Assembly (NCBI RefSeq): GCF_004016525.1
Contig: NZ_SACJ01000001.1
Location: forward strand, 248,001 to 312,000
Direction: 5' to 3'
DNA length: 64,000 nucleotides
Source: Flavobacterium sufflavum
GTDB taxonomy: Bacteria > Bacteroidota > Bacteroidia > Flavobacteriales > Flavobacteriaceae
The stretch's first letter is position 1; each line of letters opens with the position of its first letter. Positions 18,382 to 28,296 of this stretch are shown here, piece after piece. The notes below the pieces were generated by a model that did no database searches, was not told where the DNA came from, and saw only the letters and a list, made by a program, of their open reading frames with translations. The translations under genes and the position numbers were made by a program.

Positions 18382-18401
18382 CATAATTAACTATTGTAAA
18401 T

Positions 18402-18770
18402 CTAATCCATATTATTAACAATTGCATCTTTTTTCCAATTTTTGACAGATGCAATTCTATTATCTGAGTAATCAACTTCGGTTAAATCAGTAAATCCTTT
18501 TTCACTAATTTCTGACCAAAAAAACCATTTTCCGACTTTTTTCCCGTTTTTATATTCGCCCAATGCTGTTTTGTTTCCATTCTCATCATAAGTCACCCAT
18601 TGGCCTTCTAATTTTCCTTTAACAAAGAAACCTTCTTGTAGCACTTGACCATTTTCATGAAAATAAGTGGCTTTTACTTTTTTTCCAAATGGTTCTAAAA
18701 CCGGTTTCACATCTTGAGCAAAAATAACCCCTGAGAATAATACTGCTACTAAAATTACAAGCTTTTTCAT
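18402..18770 (-). CDS. Secreted MORN-repeat-like protein (YwqK-type)
   Basis: The 122-residue protein has a signal peptide (MKKLVILVAVLFSGVIFAQ) and then MORN/YwqK-type repeats: YFHENGQVLQEGFFVKGKLE, GQWVTYDENGNKTALGEY, KNGKKVGKWFFW. These repeats form beta-hairpins. Flavobacterial relatives are often mislabelled as nicotinic acid mononucleotide adenylyltransferases; no nucleotidyltransferase motif is present. It is probably periplasmic or outer-membrane associated. A TAATTTTG -7 candidate sits at 18805-18812 on the minus strand. Confidence 0.8.
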   Translation of the reverse strand: MKKLVILVAVLFSGVIFAQDVKPVLEPFGKKVKATYFHENGQVLQEGFFVKGKLEGQWVTYDENGNKTALGEYKNGKKVGKWFFWSEISEKGFTDLTEVDYSDNRIASVKNWKKDAIVNNMD

Positions 18771-19019
18771 ATCGTTAATTTTTAATTGTTTACATCCTTT
18801 TCACCAAAATTAGAAACAAAATTTACATTAAAAAAACATTTAGGTAACAATTTCGTAACACAGATGAAAGCTTAACATTGGAAACAAAAAAGAAAGAAAA
18901 AACTTTCCAAAAAGAGCTGTTTAGAACCAATTTCAATTAAAAAATCACTTTTATTAAAAATTAAAAAAGGGGAAAATGTAAAAAATTGCCTTTCACAATC
19001 TAAAATTCATAATTAGTCC

Positions 19020-19027
19020 TAAATTTG
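19020..19027 (+). promoter_or_regulatory. Candidate -7 element of aspS promoter
   Basis: TAAATTTG fits TAnnTTTG and lies 41 bp before the aspS ATG; no TTG is at the ideal -33 spacing. The rest of the 297-bp gap (18771-19067) shows only AT-rich sequence plus the opposing promoter of the MORN-like gene. Confidence 0.5.
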
Positions 19028-19067
19028 CACTCGCGCTAAAAAAGAGCAAAAAACTAAAATTTATACC

Positions 19068-20816
19068 ATGTACAGAAGTCATAACTGTGGCGAGTTAAAC
19101 GCCTCACATATAAACACCGAAGTAACACTTGCGGGTTGGGTTCAAAAATCTCGTGATAAAGGATTCATGAATTGGGTAGATTTAAGAGACCGTTATGGAA
19201 TAACACAATTAATTTTCGACGAAAGTCGTACAGATAAAACCGTATTCGAATTAGCAAAAACCCTTGGAAGAGAATTTGTAATTCAGGTTAAGGGAACTGT
19301 TATCGAAAGAGAAGCTAAAAACAAAAACATCCCAACAGGTGAAATCGAAATTTTAGTTACAGAACTAAACATTTTAAATTCAGCTCTTACTCCTCCATTC
19401 ACTATTGAAGATGAAACTGATGGTGGTGAAGATATCAGAATGAAATACCGTTACCTTGACATTAGAAGAAATCCGGTAAAAAATAGTTTGCTTTTCCGTC
19501 ACAAAGTGGCAATGGAAGTGCGTAAATATTTATCTGATTTGGATTTCTGCGAAGTAGAAACTCCTTATTTAATCAAATCTACTCCAGAAGGAGCAAGAGA
19601 TTTTGTTGTTCCTTCACGTATGAACGAAGGACAATTTTATGCATTGCCACAATCACCACAAACTTTCAAACAATTATTGATGGTAGGTGGAATGGACAAA
19701 TATTTCCAAATCGTGAAATGTTTCCGTGACGAAGATTTACGTGCTGACCGTCAACCTGAATTTACACAAATTGACTGCGAAATGGCATTTGTGGAACAAG
19801 AAGATATTTTAAATATTTTCGAAGGATTGACACGTCATCTATTAAAAGAATTAAAAGGAATTGAAGTAGAGAAATTCCCTCGCATGACTTACGAGCACGC
19901 GATGAAAACCTACGGAAATGACAAACCGGACATCCGTTTTGGAATGGAATTTGGCGAATTGAACGAATTTGCACAACACAAAGAATTCCCGGTTTTCAAT
20001 GCTGCCGAATTAGTAGTGGGTATTGCTGTTCCGGGAGCTGGAAATTATACTCGTAAAGAAATCGATGCTTTAATTGACTGGGTAAAACGTCCGCAAGTAG
20101 GAGCGTCAGGAATGGTGTATGTAAAATGTAACGAAGACGGGACTTTTAAATCATCGGTAGATAAATTCTACGATCAGGAAGATTTAACCAATTGGGCAAA
20201 AACTACTGGCGCAAAAGCGGGCGATATGATTTTTGTACTTTCGGGACCAGCTAACAAAACCAGAGCGCAATTGAGTGCTTTGCGTATGGAATTAGCAACC
20301 CGTTTGGGATTGAGAAATCCGGAAATATTTGCTCCACTTTGGGTTGTAGATTTCCCATTATTAGAATTTGATGAAGAAAGCGGTCGTTACCATGCCATGC
20401 ACCATCCGTTTACATCTCCGAAACCGGAAGATATTGCCTTATTAGAGACTAATCCAGGTCAGGTTCGCGCTAATGCTTACGATATGGTTTTGAACGGGAA
20501 TGAAATTGGAGGAGGTTCTATCCGTATTCACGATAAAGCAACCCAACAATTGATGTTTAAATATTTAGGATTCTCCGAAGAAGAAGCTAAAGCGCAATTC
20601 GGATTCTTAATGGACGCTTTCCAATTTGGAGCACCGCCACACGGTGGATTAGCTTTTGGATTGGACCGTTTGGTTGCAATTCTTGGTGGTCAGGAAACCA
20701 TCCGTGACTTCATTGCTTTCCCTAAAAACAACTCCGGAAGAGACGTGATGATTGACGCTCCATCGGCCATTGACAGTGCGCAATTAAACGAATTACACAT
20801 ACAATTAGATTTATAA
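19068..20816 (+). CDS. aspS: Aspartate-tRNA ligase
   Basis: This cytosolic class II synthetase charges tRNA-Asp. The 582 residues cover the N-terminal OB anticodon-binding domain ([20 protein letters not shown] at about 25-45), class II motif 2 ([18 protein letters not shown]), the bacterial GAD insertion (about 290-420) and motif 3 ([17 protein letters not shown]). The length is normal for bacterial AspRS. The discriminating or non-discriminating type cannot be read safely. It is monocistronic, behind a -7 candidate. Confidence 0.97.
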   Translation: MYRSHNCGELNASHINTEVTLAGWVQKSRDKGFMNWVDLRDRYGITQLIFDESRTDKTVFELAKTLGREFVIQVKGTVIEREAKNKNIPTGEIEILVTELNILNSALTPPFTIEDETDGGEDIRMKYRYLDIRRNPVKNSLLFRHKVAMEVRKYLSDLDFCEVETPYLIKSTPEGARDFVVPSRMNEGQFYALPQSPQTFKQLLMVGGMDKYFQIVKCFRDEDLRADRQPEFTQIDCEMAFVEQEDILNIFEGLTRHLLKELKGIEVEKFPRMTYEHAMKTYGNDKPDIRFGMEFGELNEFAQHKEFPVFNAAELVVGIAVPGAGNYTRKEIDALIDWVKRPQVGASGMVYVKCNEDGTFKSSVDKFYDQEDLTNWAKTTGAKAGDMIFVLSGPANKTRAQLSALRMELATRLGLRNPEIFAPLWVVDFPLLEFDEESGRYHAMHHPFTSPKPEDIALLETNPGQVRANAYDMVLNGNEIGGGSIRIHDKATQQLMFKYLGFSEEEAKAQFGFLMDAFQFGAPPHGGLAFGLDRLVAILGGQETIRDFIAFPKNNSGRDVMIDAPSAIDSAQLNELHIQLDL

Positions 20817-20944
20817 TAAATATCTTTCGAAAAGGCCTGAAAACACTGAATATCAATTATTTTATGAAAAATTTTGATATTAATCATTTTCGTATGATAT
20901 TAAACATTACATTTGCCTTATTATAAATTATTATTACTATTACA

Positions 20945-21139
20945 ATGCGTACAGGTACAGTTAAATTTTTCAATGAATCAAAAGGTTACGGATTCATTAC
21001 AGACGAAGAAACAGGAAAAGACATTTTTGTTCATGCTTCAGGAATCAGCGCGGAAGAATTACGCGAAGGTGACAGAGTTAGCTACGAAGAAGAAGAAGGA
21101 AGAAAAGGAAAAGTTGCTGCTAAAGTTGCAGTTATCTAA
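20945..21139 (+). CDS. Cold-shock family RNA-binding protein
   Basis: The 64-residue OB-fold protein has RNP-1 KGYGFI (residues 14-19) and RNP-2 DIFVHA (28-33), as in CspA proteins that bind single-stranded nucleic acid and melt mRNA structure. The C-terminus is shorter and more acidic (EEEEGRKGKVAAKVAVI) than in E. coli CspA. A -7 match (TACATTTG at 20908-20915) lies 30 bp before the ATG, and a strong terminator follows, so it is a single-gene unit. Confidence 0.95.
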   Translation: MRTGTVKFFNESKGYGFITDEETGKDIFVHASGISAEELREGDRVSYEEEEGRKGKVAAKVAVI

Positions 21140-21167
21140 ACAAAATATTTTTTTGTTACGAATGCTT

Positions 21168-21202
21168 AAAAAGCGTCCCGATATTTTCGGGACGCTTTTT
21201 TT
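21168..21202 (+). terminator. Intrinsic terminator of the cold-shock gene
   Basis: AAAAAGCGTCCCG (21168-21180) pairs with CGGGACGCTTTTT (21188-21200), followed by further T; the 7-nt loop is ATATTTT. Confidence 0.9.
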
Positions 21203-21317
21203 ATAATGAAACGTTAAATTTTTAGATTTTTTTAAGAAAACTAAAAAAAGCTTATTTATAATCATTAAAAACTAGAAAAAAACTACTTAAAACCAACCAC
21301 TAATTTTCATAGTCTGC

Positions 21318-21348
21318 TTGTGTTTTATAACATTGAAGCATATCTTTG
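21318..21348 (+). promoter_or_regulatory. Promoter of the nuo operon
   Basis: TTG at 21318-21320 and TATCTTTG at 21341-21348 are 20 bp apart, an excellent Bacteroidota promoter. Transcription would start near 21355, 23 nt before the nuoA ATG at 21378. This rules out the earlier in-frame start at 21318, which is the -33 TTG itself. Confidence 0.8.
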
Positions 21349-21377
21349 TGACTTATTTTAGCACAAAATTTATTATT

Positions 21378-21743
21378 ATGCAATCTGGACAATTCAATTA
21401 CCTTCCAATACTAATGCAAGCCTTACTTGCTATTGGTTTTGTGGTGGCTACAATCATTATTTCAGGAAAATTAGGACCTAAAAGAAAATCTGCTATTAAA
21501 GACAAAAACTTTGAGTGCGGAATCGAATCTGTAGGTAATGCACGTATTCCATTCTCAGTAAAATACTTCCTTGTTGCTATTTTATTTGTGCTGTTTGACA
21601 TTGAAGTAATCTTCCTTTATCCATGGGCTATCAACTTTAAAGAACTTGGAATGGAAGGAATGATAAAGATGGTTGTATTTATGGCTTTGCTTTTGGTTGG
21701 TTTTTTCTATATCATCAAAAAGAAAGCTTTACAATGGGAATAA
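21378..21743 (+). CDS. nuoA: NADH-quinone oxidoreductase subunit A
   Basis: This is a 121-residue inner-membrane subunit of the complex I proton-pumping arm, near the quinone site. It has three transmembrane helices and the family segments FECGIESVG (matrix loop) and FVLFDIEVIFLYPWA (second helix with conserved acidic pair). The start at 21378 is fixed by the promoter just upstream. It is the first gene of a 13-kb operon; 124 bp of AT-rich inverted-repeat spacer separate it from nuoB. Confidence 0.95.
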   Translation: MQSGQFNYLPILMQALLAIGFVVATIIISGKLGPKRKSAIKDKNFECGIESVGNARIPFSVKYFLVAILFVLFDIEVIFLYPWAINFKELGMEGMIKMVVFMALLLVGFFYIIKKKALQWE

Positions 21744-21749
21744 AAAAAA

Positions 21750-21865
21750 GAATTTAGATTTCAGATTTGAAAACGAACTTCTTAAATTTAAAAATGATTT
21801 AAAAAATTGATTTTGTTTTTATGATTTACAAGAATCTAAAATCTAAAATCAGCAATCTAAAATAA
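21750..21865 (+). repeat. Degenerate inverted repeat spacer between nuoA and nuoB
   Basis: ATTTAGATTTCAGATTT on the left is answered on the right by AATCTAAAATCTAAAATC and AATCTAAAAT, giving an imperfect long hairpin. It is an example of word-repeat spacers seen at several points in the window; no gene is present. Confidence 0.45.
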
Positions 21866-21867
21866 AA

Positions 21868-22416
21868 ATGAGCGATTCAAAAATAAAAATGGTTGCCCCT
21901 CCTGAAGGTGTTTCTGGTGAAGGATTTTTTGCCACAAAACTAAATGACGTTGTAGGTTTGGCTCGTGCCAATTCACTTTGGCCATTACCTTTTGCAACTT
22001 CTTGTTGCGGTATTGAATTCATGGCCACTATGGCATCTCATTATGACTTGGCACGTTTTGGTTCTGAACGTGTGAGTTTCTCTCCACGCCAGGCTGACAT
22101 GTTGATGGTTATGGGAACTATTTCTAAAAAAATGGCTCCTATTTTACGTCAGGTTTACGAACAAATGTCTGAACCTAGATGGGTAATCTCTGTTGGTGCC
22201 TGTGCTTGTTCAGGTGGAATTTTCGATACTTACTCCGTTCTTCAGGGAATTGACAAAGTAATTCCGGTTGACGTTTATGTTCCAGGTTGTCCGCCAAGAC
22301 CGGAACAAATTGTTGATGGTGTGATGAAATTACAAGAACTGGTAAAATCGGAATCTGTAAGAAGAAGAAGTTCGCCTGAGTATCAAGAATTATTAGCTTC
22401 TTATAATATCAAATAA
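21868..22416 (+). CDS. nuoB: NADH-quinone oxidoreductase subunit B
   Basis: This peripheral-arm subunit carries cluster N2, the last [4Fe-4S] centre before quinone. The ligands are visible: Cys46-Cys47 (TSCCGIEFM), Cys112 (GACACSGG) and Cys141 (VPGCPPRPE), with the same spacing as E. coli NuoB. It has 182 residues. One base separates its stop from nuoC. Confidence 0.97.
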   Translation: MSDSKIKMVAPPEGVSGEGFFATKLNDVVGLARANSLWPLPFATSCCGIEFMATMASHYDLARFGSERVSFSPRQADMLMVMGTISKKMAPILRQVYEQMSEPRWVISVGACACSGGIFDTYSVLQGIDKVIPVDVYVPGCPPRPEQIVDGVMKLQELVKSESVRRRSSPEYQELLASYNIK

Positions 22417-22417
22417 A

Positions 22418-22939
22418 ATGGCATTAGAAAATACGGCTATCCAAGAAAAATTAGTAGAAACTTTCGCAGCAGATGTTTTTAATTTCCAACAGGAAAGAGA
22501 TATTTTTTCATTTGAAATCAATGCAAAAAACAATACTGCTATCATTTTATTCTTGAAAAACGATCCCGAATTACGTTTTTATTTCTTAACGGATTTATGT
22601 GGCATTCATTACCCTGATAATCCGACAGAAAAACAATTTGCAATTGTTTACCATATGCATAATTGGTACGAAAACAAACGCATCAGAATCAAAGCTTTCC
22701 TTAACGGAGAAAACCCGGAAATAAAGACGGTTTCAAATATTTTCCTAACCGCTAATTGGATGGAAAGAGAAACCTATGACTTCTTCGGTGTAAACTTTGT
22801 TGGTCATCCACAGTTGAAACGTATTTTAAATATGGACGAAATGATTTCTTTCCCTATGCGTAAAGAATTCCCAATGGAAGACGGAGGAAGAACCGATAAA
22901 GACGATCGTTTCTTTGGAAGAACAATAGACAATTGCTAA
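22418..22939 (+). CDS. nuoC: NADH-quinone oxidoreductase subunit C
   Basis: This 173-residue peripheral-arm subunit corresponds to the 30-kDa subunit. The signature is ANWMERETYDFFGVNFVGHP and the C-terminal RKEFPMEDGGRTDKDDRFFG. It is a separate gene here, not fused to nuoD as in E. coli. Confidence 0.95.
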   Translation: MALENTAIQEKLVETFAADVFNFQQERDIFSFEINAKNNTAIILFLKNDPELRFYFLTDLCGIHYPDNPTEKQFAIVYHMHNWYENKRIRIKAFLNGENPEIKTVSNIFLTANWMERETYDFFGVNFVGHPQLKRILNMDEMISFPMRKEFPMEDGGRTDKDDRFFGRTIDNC

Positions 22940-22971
22940 AAAAACAATATATAATTTTTCACATTCTATAA

Positions 22972-24210
22972 ATGTCAGAACTATTATTACCACCAGAGCA
23001 TCGCTATGCTAAAATAATAAAAGAGCAACTAAATGAAGACGGAAACGAGCTTTCTATCTTGAATTTAGGGCCTACTCACCCAGCTACTCACGGAATTTTT
23101 CAAAATATTCTGTTGATGGATGGAGAACGAATTTTAGATGCTGAACCAACTATTGGTTATATCCATCGTGCGTTTGAGAAAATTGCCGAAAACCGTCCGT
23201 TTTACCAAATAACTCCTCTTACCGACCGTATGAACTATTGCTCCTCTCCTATCAACAACATGGGATGGTGGATGACTCTAGAAAAATTACTGGGTGTTGA
23301 AGTTCCTAAAAGAGCTCAATATTTAAGAGTTATTGTAATGGAATTGGCAAGAATTACCGATCACCTGATTTGTAATTCCATTTTAGGAGTTGATACCGGT
23401 GCATATACTGGTTTCCTTTATGTTTTCCAATTTAGAGAAAAAGTATACGAAATCTACGAAGAAATATGTGGTGCCCGTTTGACAACTAATATGGGTAGAA
23501 TTGGTGGTTTTGAAAGAGACTGGACTCCAAAAGCATTTGAATTATTAAACACTTTTCTTGAAGAATTTCCACCAGCCTGGAAAGAATTCGAAAATTTATT
23601 CGAAAGGAACAGAATTTTTATAGACAGAACGGTTAATGTAGGCCCTATTAGCGCTGAAAAAGCCATGGCTTACGGATTTACCGGTCCTAATTTACGTGCT
23701 GCCGGTATTGATTATGATGTTCGTGTGGCACAACCATACAGTTCTTATGAGGATTTTGATTTCAAAATTCCGGTAGGAAAATCAGGAGATACTTACGATC
23801 GTTTTTGTGTGCGTAATGCCGAAGTTTGGGAAAGTTTAAGCATTATTCGTCAGGCTTTGGAAAAAATGCCGGCAGGAAATGAATACCATGCTGAAGTTCC
23901 GGATTACTATTTACCTCCAAAAGAAGATGTTTACCACAATATGGAATCTTTAATTTATCATTTCAAAATTGTAATGGGAGAAGTTCCTGTTCCGGTTGCC
24001 GAAATCTACCATCCGGTAGAAGGAGGAAATGGAGAATTAGGATTTTATCTGGTTACTGACGGAAGTAGAACACCGTACAGACTTCACTTTAGAAGACCTT
24101 GTTTTATCTACTACCAGGCTTATCCAGAAATGATAAAAGGTGCATTGTTATCAGATGCCATTGTAATCTTATCCAGTTTAAATGTAATTGCCGGAGAATT
24201 AGACGCATAA
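22972..24210 (+). CDS. nuoD: NADH-quinone oxidoreductase subunit D
   Basis: This 412-residue 49-kDa-type subunit forms the quinone-binding pocket with NuoB. Motifs are LGPTHPATHGIFQN (His pair near the quinone), IGYIHRAFEKIAENRPF, DRMNYCSSPINNMGW and the C-terminal LSSLNVIAGELDA. It starts 32 bp after nuoC and is followed 3 bp later by nuoE. Confidence 0.97.
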   Translation: MSELLLPPEHRYAKIIKEQLNEDGNELSILNLGPTHPATHGIFQNILLMDGERILDAEPTIGYIHRAFEKIAENRPFYQITPLTDRMNYCSSPINNMGWWMTLEKLLGVEVPKRAQYLRVIVMELARITDHLICNSILGVDTGAYTGFLYVFQFREKVYEIYEEICGARLTTNMGRIGGFERDWTPKAFELLNTFLEEFPPAWKEFENLFERNRIFIDRTVNVGPISAEKAMAYGFTGPNLRAAGIDYDVRVAQPYSSYEDFDFKIPVGKSGDTYDRFCVRNAEVWESLSIIRQALEKMPAGNEYHAEVPDYYLPPKEDVYHNMESLIYHFKIVMGEVPVPVAEIYHPVEGGNGELGFYLVTDGSRTPYRLHFRRPCFIYYQAYPEMIKGALLSDAIVILSSLNVIAGELDA

Positions 24211-24213
24211 ATT

Positions 24214-24744
24214 ATGGAACGTATACATTACAAACAAGAAATAAACATGACTGAAGCATTGATGAATCGCATCAATGAATTACTTAGTCATTATCCTGAA
24301 GACAAGAAAAAATCGGCTTTATTGCCTGTTTTACACGAAGTTCAGGATGCTCACGACAACTGGCTGAGCATTGAATTAATGGATAAGGTTGCCGAAATCC
24401 TTGAAATATTACCTATCGAAGTTTACGAAGTTGCCACTTTCTATACCATGTACAACCTAAAACCTATTGGGAAATACATGTTCGAATTTTGCCAGACTTC
24501 ATGCTGCTGCCTAAGAGGAACTGAAGATTTAATGGATTATACCTGTGAAAAATTAGGTGTAGGCATTGGCGAAACCACAGCTGACGGACTTTTTGAAGTA
24601 AGAGGTGTAGAATGTTTAGGCGCTTGCGGATACGCTCCAATGATGCAATTAGGCGATTTCTACAAAGAGCATTTGACTAAAGAAAAAATCGATCAGTTAA
24701 TTGCTGATTGCCGAGATAATAAAATAATATTACACGATAAATAA
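24214..24744 (+). CDS. nuoE: NADH-quinone oxidoreductase subunit E
   Basis: This is a thioredoxin-like subunit with [2Fe-2S] cluster N1a. The ligands are Cys93, Cys98 (FCQTSCCCLRG), Cys134 and Cys138 (CLGACGYAPMM), the usual CX4C and CX3C. It has 176 residues from the ATG at 24214; the ATG at 24247 (MTEALMNRI) is an alternative. It acts with NuoF and NuoG in the NADH module. Confidence 0.96.
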   Translation: MERIHYKQEINMTEALMNRINELLSHYPEDKKKSALLPVLHEVQDAHDNWLSIELMDKVAEILEILPIEVYEVATFYTMYNLKPIGKYMFEFCQTSCCCLRGTEDLMDYTCEKLGVGIGETTADGLFEVRGVECLGACGYAPMMQLGDFYKEHLTKEKIDQLIADCRDNKIILHDK

Positions 24745-24745
24745 G

Positions 24746-26113
24746 ATGTCAAAAAAAATATTATTAGACAAAATAAACGTTCCAGGGATTAAAACCTATG
24801 AAGTATACCGCCAACATGGAGGTTATGCTTCTGTAGAAAAAGCCATAAAATCAATGACTCCGGATGAAGTGGTTGAGGAAGTGAAAAAATCAGGGCTTCG
24901 TGGTCGTGGTGGAGCAGGTTTCCCGGCTGGAATGAAATGGAGTTTTATTGACAAAAAATCAGGAAAACCAAGACATTTAGTTTGTAATGCCGACGAATCA
25001 GAACCGGGAACATTCAAAGACAGATATTTGATGGAATTTATTCCGCATTTATTGATTGAAGGAATGATTACTTCCAGTTTTGCTTTGGGTGCAAACCGTT
25101 CTTATATCTACATTCGTGGAGAATACATGTGGGTTTATAAAATATTAGAAAGAGCCATTGCCGAAGCGAAAGCTGCAGGATGGTTAGGGAAAAATATTTT
25201 AGGATCAGGTTACGATTTAGAATTACACGTTCATTGTGGAGCAGGAGCATATATCTGTGGAGAAGAAACCGCTTTGATCGAATCATTAGAAGGTAAAAGA
25301 GGAAATCCACGTATCAAACCACCTTTCCCAGCCGTTTCAGGACTTTGGGCAAACCCAACAGTGGTAAACAACGTAGAAACCATTGCTGCAGTGCCATGGA
25401 TTGTAAACAATTCAGGTGATGATTATGCAAAAATAGGCATTGGAAGATCAACAGGAACTAAATTAATTTCGGCTTCTGGTCACGTTAAAAATCCTGGTGT
25501 TTACGAAATCGAACTAGGATTAAGCGTTGATGAATTCATGAACTCAGACGAATATTTGGGAGGAATGAGTTCGAGCAGACCATTGAAAGCCTTAGTTCCG
25601 GGAGGTTCATCAGTGCCAATTTTACCAGCCGATTTAATTTTCAAAACAGCAAATGGCGAAGACCGTTTGATGACTTATGAATCTTTAAGTGATGGCGGAT
25701 TTGCAACGGGTTCTATGTTAGGTTCCGGTGGATTTATCGTTTATGATGATACCGCTTGTATAGTACGTAACACTTGGAATTTTGCTCGTTTTTACCACCA
25801 TGAATCTTGCGGACAATGTACACCTTGCCGTGAAGGAACAGGATGGCTAGAAAAAGTATTGTGGCGTATTGAAAACGGCCAGGGTCGTGAAGAAGATATT
25901 GATTTGTTGTGGAGTATTCAAAGTAAAATTGAAGGAAACACCATTTGTCCGCTTGGAGATGCAGCATCATGGCCAGTGGCAGCAGCAATTCGTCATTTTA
26001 GAGAAGAATTTGAATACCACGTTCGTTTCCCGGAAAGAATCAAGAACAGAAATCATTTTGTTGCTGAGCCTTTTGACAAAGTAAGACATTTGGTAAGCAA
26101 ACAAACAGTTTAA
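24746..26113 (+). CDS. nuoF: NADH-quinone oxidoreductase subunit F
   Basis: This 455-residue subunit binds NADH and FMN and carries cluster N3. Motifs are GLRGRGGAGFPAGMKW (FMN/NAD-binding glycine-rich loop), CNADESEPGTFKDR, GAGAYICGEETALIESLEG and the [4Fe-4S] motif ESCGQCTPCREG with a later Cys in NTICPLGDA. Its presence with nuoE and nuoG shows a full NADH-oxidising complex I. Confidence 0.97.
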   Translation: MSKKILLDKINVPGIKTYEVYRQHGGYASVEKAIKSMTPDEVVEEVKKSGLRGRGGAGFPAGMKWSFIDKKSGKPRHLVCNADESEPGTFKDRYLMEFIPHLLIEGMITSSFALGANRSYIYIRGEYMWVYKILERAIAEAKAAGWLGKNILGSGYDLELHVHCGAGAYICGEETALIESLEGKRGNPRIKPPFPAVSGLWANPTVVNNVETIAAVPWIVNNSGDDYAKIGIGRSTGTKLISASGHVKNPGVYEIELGLSVDEFMNSDEYLGGMSSSRPLKALVPGGSSVPILPADLIFKTANGEDRLMTYESLSDGGFATGSMLGSGGFIVYDDTACIVRNTWNFARFYHHESCGQCTPCREGTGWLEKVLWRIENGQGREEDIDLLWSIQSKIEGNTICPLGDAASWPVAAAIRHFREEFEYHVRFPERIKNRNHFVAEPFDKVRHLVSKQTV

Positions 26114-26181
26114 AATAGTTCAGGTTTAGAGTTTTTGTGTCGGATACCGCCTTACACTTTAAACATACAAATAAAATTACG

Positions 26182-27231
26182 ATGAAAGTAACAATAGACG
26201 GTCAAGAAATTGAAGTTGAAGCAGGAACAACCATCTTGCAAGCGGCTCGTATGATAGGAGGAGAATCAGTTCCGCCTGCGATGTGCTATTATTCTAAACT
26301 AAAAGGAAGCGGTGGAAAATGCCGTTGTTGTTTAGTGGAGGTTGCCAAAGGTAGCGATGCCGATCCTAGACCAATGCCAAAATTAATGGCATCTTGTGTA
26401 ACAGGATGTATGGATGGTATGGAAATCAACAGTAAAAATTCAGATAGAGTGCGTGAAGCGCGTCAATCGGTTACTGAGTTTTTATTAATTAATCACCCGC
26501 TGGATTGCCCTATTTGCGACCAAGCTGGAGAATGTGATTTACAGGATTTAAGTTTTGAACACGGAAAATCTAAAACACGTTTTATAGAAGAAAAAAGAAC
26601 ATTTGAACCGGAAGATATTGGTCCAAATATTCAATTACACATGAATCGTTGTATTTTATGCCAACGTTGTGTACAAGTAGCTGATCAATTGACGGATAAG
26701 AGAGTTCACGGTGTTTTAGACCGTGGCGATCACGCTAATATTTCGACTTGTATTTCGAAAGCTATTGACAACGAATTCTCAGGAAATATGATTGATGTAT
26801 GTCCTGTAGGAGCTTTGACTGATAAAACTTTCCGTTTCAAATCGAGAGTTTGGTTCAACAAACCGTACAATGCACACAGAGAATGTACTACTCCGGGATG
26901 TTGTGGAAAAACTACTGTTTGGATGTTTGGAGACGAAATCCAAAGAGTTACCGGACGTAAAGATCAATACCATGAAGTAGAAGATTTTATTTGTAACGAA
27001 TGTCGTTTTGACCATAAAGATCCTGCTGACTGGGTAATTGAAGGACCAAGAAAATTTGACAAAGATTCAGTTATTAATCAAAATAACTATACTCAAAAAT
27101 TAGAGACGGTTCATATTGCTACTGAAGAAGGAATTCTAAAAGGAAGAGAGCAAGACCGTAAGAAAATCAGTATGACTGCTATCCCGTTGGATAAAGAAGA
27201 GCAAGAAGAATTTAAAAATGGTAATCTATAA
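26182..27231 (+). CDS. nuoG: NADH-quinone oxidoreductase subunit G, short form
   Basis: The start is taken as the ATG at 26182 (MKVTIDGQEIEVEAG); the frame is open back to a GTG at 26137 but those 15 codons are not family-like. N1b ligands are at Cys35, Cys47, Cys50 and Cys72; the N5 motif is HPLDCPICDQAGEC; the N4 motif is CILCQRCVQ with CPVGAL. The protein ends at 349 residues and lacks most of the molybdopterin-oxidoreductase-like half found in the ~900-residue E. coli NuoG, though CTTPGCCGKT and FICNECRFD remain. I take this as the normal short NuoG of this phylum, not as a truncation, because the operon continues 3 bp later. Confidence 0.93.
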   Translation: MKVTIDGQEIEVEAGTTILQAARMIGGESVPPAMCYYSKLKGSGGKCRCCLVEVAKGSDADPRPMPKLMASCVTGCMDGMEINSKNSDRVREARQSVTEFLLINHPLDCPICDQAGECDLQDLSFEHGKSKTRFIEEKRTFEPEDIGPNIQLHMNRCILCQRCVQVADQLTDKRVHGVLDRGDHANISTCISKAIDNEFSGNMIDVCPVGALTDKTFRFKSRVWFNKPYNAHRECTTPGCCGKTTVWMFGDEIQRVTGRKDQYHEVEDFICNECRFDHKDPADWVIEGPRKFDKDSVINQNNYTQKLETVHIATEEGILKGREQDRKKISMTAIPLDKEEQEEFKNGNL

Positions 27232-27234
27232 AAA

Positions 27235-28287
27235 ATGGACAATACAATTATTATAGAAAAAAGTGTTATCATTCTGGTTGTCTTTGCCATTACGATGGTT
27301 ATGGCAATGTATTCTACACTTGCAGAAAGAAAAATTGCAGCCTGGCTACAAGACCGTATAGGTCCTAACAGAGCTGGAAAAGGCGGTATTTTACAACCAC
27401 TTGCTGATGGTTTAAAATTATTTTCGAAAGAAGAATTTGAGCCTGATACACCAAATAGATTTTTATTCTTTGTAGGCCCGGCTGTAGCGATGAGTACGGC
27501 TTTAATGACGAGTGCAGTAATTCCGTGGGGAGATCATTTTCATCTTTTTGGAAGAGATATCATCCTGCAAGCAGCCGATATTGACGTAGCTTTATTGTAT
27601 GTTTTTGGAGTTATTTCGGTAGGTGTTTACGGAATCATGATTGGTGGATGGGCTTCAAACAATAAGTTCTCTTTGATGGGAGCGGTTCGTGCGGCTTCGC
27701 AAATGGTTTCTTATGAAGTAGCCATGGGATTGTCAATGATTGCTTTGTTGATGATGACAGGAACTTTAAGCTTAAGAGAAATTAGTTTGCAACAATCAGG
27801 AATGCACTGGAATGTGTTTTACCAACCACTTTCATTTTTGATTTTCTTGATTTGTGCATTTGCAGAAACTAACAGAACGCCTTTTGACTTAGCGGAATGC
27901 GAAAGTGAATTAATTGGTGGCTATCATACCGAATATTCTTCTATGAAAATGGGATTCTACTTATTTGCTGAATATGCTAATATGTTTATCTCTTCTACCA
28001 TTATTGCGGTTTTATTCTTTGGTGGTTATAATTATCCGGGAATGAGTTGGATGGTAGAAAACGTGGGGGTAAATTTGGCAAACGTAATAGGAATTGGAGT
28101 TTTATTTGCAAAAATATGTTTCTTCATCTTTTTCTATATGTGGGTAAGATGGACGATTCCAAGATTCAGATACGATCAATTGATGAATTTAGGATGGAGA
28201 ATATTAATCCCATTATCAATTGTAAATATCATGATTACAGGAATTGTAATTTTGAGACACGAAATAGCAATTTTTCTGGGATTTTAA
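27235..28287 (+). CDS. nuoH: NADH-quinone oxidoreductase subunit H
   Basis: This 350-residue inner-membrane subunit has eight or nine helices and joins the two arms. Family motifs are AERKIAAWLQDRIGPNRAG near the N-terminus, EEFEPDTPNRFLFF, and the acidic quinone-channel loop FAETNRTPFDLAECESELIGG. It ends before a 119-bp gap holding a repeat element. Confidence 0.97.
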   Translation: MDNTIIIEKSVIILVVFAITMVMAMYSTLAERKIAAWLQDRIGPNRAGKGGILQPLADGLKLFSKEEFEPDTPNRFLFFVGPAVAMSTALMTSAVIPWGDHFHLFGRDIILQAADIDVALLYVFGVISVGVYGIMIGGWASNNKFSLMGAVRAASQMVSYEVAMGLSMIALLMMTGTLSLREISLQQSGMHWNVFYQPLSFLIFLICAFAETNRTPFDLAECESELIGGYHTEYSSMKMGFYLFAEYANMFISSTIIAVLFFGGYNYPGMSWMVENVGVNLANVIGIGVLFAKICFFIFFYMWVRWTIPRFRYDQLMNLGWRILIPLSIVNIMITGIVILRHEIAIFLGF

Positions 28288-28296
28288 ATTAGCAAA

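Noticed and set aside
21318..21377. Longer nuoA starting 20 codons upstream
   Set aside because: The first codon is TTG and is the -33 element of a well-matched promoter; transcription would begin after it.
26137..26181. Longer nuoG from a GTG start
   Set aside because: The extra 15 residues are not family-like and ATG 26182 gives the standard NuoG N-terminus.
26182..27231. NuoG truncated by mutation
   Set aside because: nuoH follows 3 bp later and no remnant of the missing half is present; short NuoG appears to be the phylum's normal form.
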